A stretch of 64,000 nt of DNA. Origin: Anaerolineaceae bacterium. Lineage in GTDB: Bacteria; Chloroflexota; Anaerolineae; Anaerolineales; Anaerolineaceae. The DNA lies in the NCBI GenBank assembly GCA_016841365.1, contig JAENZI010000001.1, positions 443,639 through 507,638 of the forward strand, written 5' to 3'. Below, piece after piece: positions 59,620-64,000 of this stretch; within the stretch, counting starts at the first letter, position 1; each line of letters opens with the position of its first letter. The translations under genes and the position numbers were made by a program. Under the pieces are notes generated by a model that worked only from the letters and a program-made list of their open reading frames with translations, did no database searches and was not told where the DNA came from.

Positions 59620-59646
59620 CGTTTACTCCATCAATCCCCATCGCTT

Positions 59647-59692
59647 ATCCTGATTTTCATCGATCCATCGAGCGATTCAGGATCGTTTTATT
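59647..59692 (+). terminator. Terminator-like hairpin between mreB and mreC
   Basis: ATCCTGA (59647-59653) pairs with TCAGGAT (59677-59683). The inner ATCG (59659-59662) and CGAT (59673-59676) can extend the stem past a 5-nt bulge. CGTTTTATT follows, running up to the mreC start codon at 59693. It may be a partial terminator that lets mreB be expressed above mreCD. Confidence 0.45.
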
Positions 59693-60532
59693 ATGAAATT
59701 CCTTAACTCAAGAAACATTCAAACAATCGTCATCGTCCTAGTGGTCAGCGGCTTGTTGTTTTTGGCATTAAGCGGTTACCTGACCCCCGTGTTTAACCTG
59801 ACGCTCAATCCCCTGATCTCGTTACAAAGCTGGCTGTCCGTTCGGTATCTGTCTGCCAGGGATTTTTTGACAACTCCCAGGGATGTGACCCTGCTTCGGG
59901 AGCAAAATGCGATTCTCGAATCCCAGGTGACACAGCTTCAATCGCAATTGATTGTGCTGGAAGAGCGTTTGGGTGAGGCTCAGGTGTGTTTTGCTTTGCT
60001 GGATTTTGGACGGACAAATCCCCAATATGATTACATTGCCGCCACTGTCATCGGCAGGGAGATCAGCCCGTTTTTGCAATATATCATTATTGATAAGGGT
60101 ACGGAGCAAGGCGTGCGATATGGGATGCCGGTGGTGACCCAGCAGGGGCTTGTCGGGCATGTGGATGCTGTGATCGCCCGCGCTGCCAGGATCAAGTTGA
60201 TCTCAGACTCGACATCTGTAGTGAATGTTCGGCTGCAATCGGCGGAAATTGAAGCCCAACTTAATGGTTCATTGACGGGTGATGTTTTCCTGGATATGAT
60301 CCCGCTGGATGCGATGGTTGAACCCGGTGATGTGATTTTAACCTCTGGGCTTGGTGGGAACTTCCCTCCCAATATTTTTGTGGGGCAGGTATTATCTACT
60401 CAGTTAAGAGAAAACGCTTTGTTTCAAACAGCCTCTGTTCAGCCCATTGTTGATTTTGAAGGCATCAATGCCGTGCTGGTCATTCAGAATTTTGAGGCTG
60501 TGGATACATCACCTCTGATCCCGGAGCCATAA
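59693..60532 (+). CDS. mreC: Rod-shape-determining protein MreC
   Basis: 279 residues. A TM helix at about 11-29 (TIVIVLVVSGLLFLALSGYL) is followed by a coiled coil (LLREQNAILESQVTQLQSQLIVLEERL) and the double beta-barrel MreC domain: AATVIGREISPFLQYIIIDKGTEQGVRYGMPVVTQQGLVGHV, and LTGDVFLDMIPLDAMVEPGDVILTSGLGGNFPPNIFVGQV. It scaffolds PBP2 and RodA outside the membrane. There is no clear ribosome-binding site before the ATG because the hairpin occupies that place. mreD follows after 2 bp. Confidence 0.94.
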   Translation: MKFLNSRNIQTIVIVLVVSGLLFLALSGYLTPVFNLTLNPLISLQSWLSVRYLSARDFLTTPRDVTLLREQNAILESQVTQLQSQLIVLEERLGEAQVCFALLDFGRTNPQYDYIAATVIGREISPFLQYIIIDKGTEQGVRYGMPVVTQQGLVGHVDAVIARAARIKLISDSTSVVNVRLQSAEIEAQLNGSLTGDVFLDMIPLDAMVEPGDVILTSGLGGNFPPNIFVGQVLSTQLRENALFQTASVQPIVDFEGINAVLVIQNFEAVDTSPLIPEP

Positions 60533-60534
60533 CA

Positions 60535-61038
60535 TTGATTGCCCATATTGTTTGTGCGATAACACTGGTCGTGTTATATATTTTACAGACGGCTGTTTTC
60601 TCGTGGACGACGCTTATTTCCGGTACTGCTGACCTGATTCTGTTATTTTTTGCAGCCTGGTCGTTACAGGAGGGCGTTCATAATAGCTGGTTATGGGCTG
60701 CCATTGCCGGTGTGTTTGTCAGCATCATCTCAGCCATGCCGTTCTATGCACCTTTGATCGCTTATTTAGGCGTTGTCGGCATTTCTAAGTTATTGCAAAG
60801 ACGAATTTGGCGTACGCCGATCATTGCAATGTTCATTGTGACCATCCTTGGGACATTTTTTCAACAAATCGTTTATGTGCTCACTCTACAAATTTCAGGT
60901 GCACCAATTTCCTGGGGTCAAAGTTTTGATGCGGTGGTCCTGCCGAGTGTTTTATTGAACCTTATTTTTGCCCTGCCAATCTATGCGATAGCGAACGATC
61001 TGGCGGGACGAATTTCACCTCTGGAGGTGGAAACATGA
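60535..61038 (+). CDS. mreD: Rod-shape-determining membrane protein MreD
   Basis: 167 residues from a TTG 2 bp after mreC, in frame and with the same overlap pattern as the rest of the cluster. Five TM helices (IVCAITLVVLYILQTAVF, LILLFFAAWSLQEG, WLWAAIAGVFVSIISAMPFYAPLIAYLGVVG and two more) fit MreD. The sequence family is weakly conserved, so the call rests mainly on topology and position between mreC and mrdA. Its stop overlaps the PBP2 start (ATGA). Confidence 0.85.
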   Translation: MIAHIVCAITLVVLYILQTAVFSWTTLISGTADLILLFFAAWSLQEGVHNSWLWAAIAGVFVSIISAMPFYAPLIAYLGVVGISKLLQRRIWRTPIIAMFIVTILGTFFQQIVYVLTLQISGAPISWGQSFDAVVLPSVLLNLIFALPIYAIANDLAGRISPLEVET

Positions 61039-63122
61039 ACGTTTTCCCCCAAAGAAACCAATCTTTTGACAAATGGCGATACCTGGTGTTGTTCATCCTG
61101 GTTGGTACGATTTTTGGATTTTATATCTTGCGTTTATTTGATATTCAGATCCTGAGAGGGGCTGATTTCAACGCTCAGGCCGAAGAAAACCGGACGCGGA
61201 TTATCAATGAACCAGCGGTTCGTGGCACCATCTATGACCGTAATGGGGTTATTCTGGCTCAAAATGTGCCGTCTTACAATGTTGTCGTCATCCCGGGGTA
61301 TCTGCCGGAGGATGAAGGCGATACGCAGCGAATATTCAGGGAATTGTCGGAAATCATCGACATTCCGGTCAGCCAAGGTGCGACTGACGAGGAATCTGTC
61401 AGGAATTTTACGCCGTGTTATAACGATTTAGGCATTTCTGAGATAGTTTTTATCGCCGGAACGAACTGGCCATACGATGAAACTGCGCTCAAGTGCAATG
61501 TTTCGAAGGATGTCGCCATGTATGTGATGGAGAATCGCGAAGAATGGCCTGGGATTGATGTTGAGATCAGTTCTGTCAGGCAATATCCAACTGGCGAACT
61601 CACATCAGAAATCATTGGTTTTTTGGGACCAATCCCGGCAATTCTTGAAGATTACTACGTTGACCTTGGCTTTGTCGCCAACAGGGATAAGGTGGGTTAT
61701 GCAGGCGTTGAGCAGTCTTTGAATGACACCCTGGCAGGGACAAATGGCATCCGAGAGGTTGAAGTTAATGTCGCCGGAGAAATTATTCGCAACCTCTCTG
61801 AGCCTGTTGATCCTATCCCCGGGAATGATATCTACCTGACGATTGATGCCCGGCTGCAAGCGATTGCCCGGGAAGCGCTGATCAGTGAGATTGATTACTG
61901 GAATAACTTTGGGGGTCGAATTATCTCAAACAGCGGCGTTGTTGCCGCTATGAACCCTAAAACGGGTGAGGTCCTGGCGCTGGTATCTTATCCAAATTAT
62001 GAAAACAACCGTATGGAACGCATTATCCCGGGATATTATTATGAACAACTGAGCAATGATCCGCAGGATCCGCTTCTGAACAAAGGTGTAACAGGTGAAT
62101 ATCCACCAGGCTCAGTATATAAATTGACCTCCGCGCTGGGCGTTTTGAATGAAGGTGTGGTTACGCCTGAATATGAAATTAATGATCCTGGCAGCATTTT
62201 TGTCATTCAGCGGTTTTATGAAAACGACCCGGGTGTTCCCAGGCAATTCGTTTGCTGGGACCAGAACGGCCACGGCATGGTGAATTATCGCTGGGCGATT
62301 GCCCTTTCGTGTAATATCTACTGGCATAAAGTTGCAGGCGGTTACCAGGATGAGGTGCCAAACGGTGGGTTAGGTCCCTGGTTGATGAGCGAATACGCCC
62401 AGGCGTTGGGTTATGGCTCACCGACGGGGATTGAGCTTCCTGCTGAATCTGACGGCCTGGTGCCCAACCCGACCTGGAAACGAATCAATTTGGGCGAAAA
62501 CTGGGCAACCGGTGATACTTACTCTGCAGCGATTGGTCAGGGCTATGTGCTTTCAACGCCCCTTCAAGTGCTTAATTCGATCTCTACAATTGCAAATGGC
62601 GGAAAGTTGATGGACCTCACGATTGTTGATAGCGTTGTTTCAGCCAACGGCACAATTCTGCAGCAAATGGTGCCCTCTGTTCGATGGGATATTACCGAAG
62701 AGCCCTTAATTGAAACTTATGATGGCAATAATCCTACTGGTGAGTTGAAGACTGTGGAGCCCTGGGTGTTGCAGCTTGCCAATGAGGGCATGCGCCTGGT
62801 AGTGACTGAGGGTACGGCCAGCCGTTATGAGATTGAGCGTCATGCTGAGTTGTTCAGGAATGATTCAAGCCAATCAGCCGGTAAGACTGGGACGGCTGAG
62901 TATTGTGATGATGTTGCCCAATCACAGGGTCGCTGCGAATTTGGTAAATGGCCTTCGCATGCCTGGTATGTGGGCTACGCACCCTGGACGGATGCAGAAA
63001 TTGCTGTGGTTGCCTTTGTGTATAACGGAACAGAGGGCGCAACACTGTCTGCACCTGTTGTCCGGCGGGTGATCGATGCCTATTTCGAGCTGAAGGCGAT
63101 TGATACTGCTGAAACGCCTTAA
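61035..63122 (+). CDS. mrdA: Penicillin-binding protein 2 (MrdA), elongasome transpeptidase
   Basis: 695 residues. One N-terminal TM helix (about 15-35) precedes the pedestal domain (ENRTRIINEPAVRGTIYDRNGVILAQN, typical of class B PBPs) and the transpeptidase domain. Catalytic motifs are intact: SVYK at residues 360-363 (EYPPGSVYKLTSALG), SCN in ALSCNIYWHKV, and KTGTAEY starting at K617. Cross-links nascent side-wall peptidoglycan. Compared with the SEDS-linked domain at 15165-17810 every key residue is retained here. It follows mreD with a 4-bp overlap, and minC comes 98 bp later. Confidence 0.96.
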   Translation: MNVFPQRNQSFDKWRYLVLFILVGTIFGFYILRLFDIQILRGADFNAQAEENRTRIINEPAVRGTIYDRNGVILAQNVPSYNVVVIPGYLPEDEGDTQRIFRELSEIIDIPVSQGATDEESVRNFTPCYNDLGISEIVFIAGTNWPYDETALKCNVSKDVAMYVMENREEWPGIDVEISSVRQYPTGELTSEIIGFLGPIPAILEDYYVDLGFVANRDKVGYAGVEQSLNDTLAGTNGIREVEVNVAGEIIRNLSEPVDPIPGNDIYLTIDARLQAIAREALISEIDYWNNFGGRIISNSGVVAAMNPKTGEVLALVSYPNYENNRMERIIPGYYYEQLSNDPQDPLLNKGVTGEYPPGSVYKLTSALGVLNEGVVTPEYEINDPGSIFVIQRFYENDPGVPRQFVCWDQNGHGMVNYRWAIALSCNIYWHKVAGGYQDEVPNGGLGPWLMSEYAQALGYGSPTGIELPAESDGLVPNPTWKRINLGENWATGDTYSAAIGQGYVLSTPLQVLNSISTIANGGKLMDLTIVDSVVSANGTILQQMVPSVRWDITEEPLIETYDGNNPTGELKTVEPWVLQLANEGMRLVVTEGTASRYEIERHAELFRNDSSQSAGKTGTAEYCDDVAQSQGRCEFGKWPSHAWYVGYAPWTDAEIAVVAFVYNGTEGATLSAPVVRRVIDAYFELKAIDTAETP

Positions 63123-63220
63123 TATTTTTCTGTTTCCTACGAGATTTCTCAATTCAAAGGTAAAATAAGGCTTTGCGAAAAATCTGTGTGTTTGGTGTTT
63201 AATTTTTAGGTTGAAACATA

Positions 63221-63883
63221 ATGGAAATTAAAGGTACAAAAGACGGCTTGTTGATCAGTCTTGAAGATCAGGATTGGTCCATTGCTAAAAAAAACCTGCT
63301 TGAACAAATTACTGCAAAGCAAGAGTTCTTTATCGGCGCGCAGCTTATTTTGGATGTTGGGAATAAGATCCTCAGAACAAAAGAGATGAAAGCCTTGCGA
63401 GAAGTGCTTCTTGAGCGGGAAATTGTTTTAAAGGGTATCTTGAGTGAATCAATGGTCACCCGCAATTCCGCCGAATCAATGGGGTTGATCACGAAAATTG
63501 GCAAGCCGAACACAATTGATCTCGAGGGCATGAAGCCATTAGACACCGTTATGGCCGGCGAATCAGCCGTATTCATCCATCGCACCATGCGGTCCGGGTT
63601 TAAAGTGGCTTACCACGGTCATGTGGTGATTGTGGGGGATGTCAATCCCGGTGCGGAGATCATTTCGTCTGGCAGCATTATTGTTTGGGGCCGGCTGCGC
63701 GGTACCGTACATGCCGGGGCTGAAGGCGATGAGACCGCGATTGTATGTGCCCTGGATCTTTCACCCATGCAGCTTCGCATTACAACGAAAATTGCCACAA
63801 CACCGCAAGACGGGCAGGAACCGAAACCTGAAATTGCCCGCATCAAAGACAATCAAATCATTGCCGAACCATGGCAGCAATAA
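63221..63883 (+). CDS. minC: Septum-site inhibitor MinC
   Basis: 220 residues. The N-terminal domain (about 1-95) has the MinC-N layout with helices around [19 protein letters not shown]. The C-terminal right-handed beta-helix starts at [63 protein letters not shown], the clearest MinC signature, and mediates MinD binding. MinC blocks FtsZ polymerisation away from mid-cell. It is 11 bp upstream of minD. No minE is seen before the window ends. Confidence 0.95.
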   Translation: MEIKGTKDGLLISLEDQDWSIAKKNLLEQITAKQEFFIGAQLILDVGNKILRTKEMKALREVLLEREIVLKGILSESMVTRNSAESMGLITKIGKPNTIDLEGMKPLDTVMAGESAVFIHRTMRSGFKVAYHGHVVIVGDVNPGAEIISSGSIIVWGRLRGTVHAGAEGDETAIVCALDLSPMQLRITTKIATTPQDGQEPKPEIARIKDNQIIAEPWQQ

Positions 63884-63894
63884 AGAGGAGTTTT

Positions 63895-64000
63895 ATGAGT
63901 GCAAAAGTCGTGACAGTTACCTCCGGTAAGGGAGGTGTCGGTAAAACAACCACTACAGCAAATTTAGGGATCGCTTTGGCAACCCTGGGTAAGAATGTTG
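63895..64000 (+). CDS. minD: Septum-site ATPase MinD (partial, 5' end only)
   Basis: The first 35 residues are visible, from an ATG with GAGGAG upstream. They read [24 protein letters not shown], the deviant Walker A of MinD with the two lysines of GKGGVGKT. MinD is a membrane-binding ATPase that carries MinC. The rest lies beyond the window. It can be told from ParA at 30544-31347 by the [16 protein letters not shown] start and its position behind minC. Confidence 0.93.
   Translation, partial: MSAKVVTVTSGKGGVGKTTTTANLGIALATLGKNV

Overview
The window reads as chromosomal core genome of a member of the Chloroflexota, most likely Anaerolineae. This is an inference from gene content and style, not from a marker-gene tree. 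Pointers are a ParAB locus, MreBCD with MinCD, FHA proteins next to a SEDS gene, many GAF-rich and two-TM proteins with Thr/Pro linkers, archease plus RtcB, frequent GTG/TTG starts, and roughly balanced GC by eye. There is no rRNA or tRNA gene, CRISPR array, insertion sequence or prophage that I can recognise. Genes are densely packed on both strands, and the only gap longer than 300 bases is 625-1217.

Layout. 1-2.6 kb: the 5' part of a LacI-type regulator, a SAM methyltransferase and two small membrane proteins. 2.7-11.7 kb: a long plus-strand run with purine nucleoside phosphorylase, a two-TM protein, a GNAT enzyme, a membrane sensor with GAF domain and putative C-terminal HTH, a triple-S1 RNA-binding protein, FtsK/SpoIIIE, a CDP-alcohol phosphatidyltransferase and Lgt. 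11.7-15.1 kb: a beta-lactamase-fold hydrolase, an HNH nuclease, a LiaF-like protein and TyrRS. 15.2-19.9 kb (minus): FhaA-like, FhaB-like, MTA phosphorylase and a SEDS glycosyltransferase fused to a penicillin-binding-protein-like domain that has lost its catalytic residues. 19.95-21.8 kb: archease-RtcB RNA repair pair, starting 21 bp from the divergent fhaA start. 21.8-28 kb: PHP protein, SecG, family-5 solute-binding protein, cobalamin adenosyltransferase, DUF554, GNAT and a double-HTH regulator. 28-32.2 kb (minus): PfkB-like kinase, ParA, ParB, amidohydrolase.

32.5-38.9 kb: a ParB-like/universal-stress-protein fusion runs tail to tail into a complete partner-switching set (STAS antagonist, RsbW-like kinase, six-GAF SpoIIE phosphatase) with no sigma factor beside it. 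39-48.1 kb: RadC, RluA-type synthase, ABM protein and iron alcohol dehydrogenase, DegV, Zwf, zinc-ribbon protein, SH3 protein, esterase, patatin and SmpB. 48.2-55.8 kb: a histidine ammonia-lyase-like enzyme, L,D-transpeptidase, CcdA, TlpA-like thioredoxin, a DUF2085 protein with a cysteine-less glutaredoxin-like head, PgeF, YggS, YggT and a zinc-ribbon coiled-coil protein. 56-64 kb: MoxR, DUF58, MreB, MreC, MreD, PBP2 (MrdA), MinC and the start of MinD.

Taken together, much of the window builds and shapes the envelope: elongasome (MreBCD, PBP2), a second SEDS module with an apparently dead transpeptidase domain and FHA partners, L,D-transpeptidase with a thiol-redox pair, Lgt and phospholipid synthesis, Min division-site control, ParAB and FtsK. 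The most unusual items are the SEDS/pseudo-transpeptidase fusion, the ParB-like/USP fusion facing a partner-switching operon, the 21-bp divergent region predicting two leaderless mRNAs (fhaA and archease), and possible transcription-control structures ahead of tyrS, mreB and mreC.
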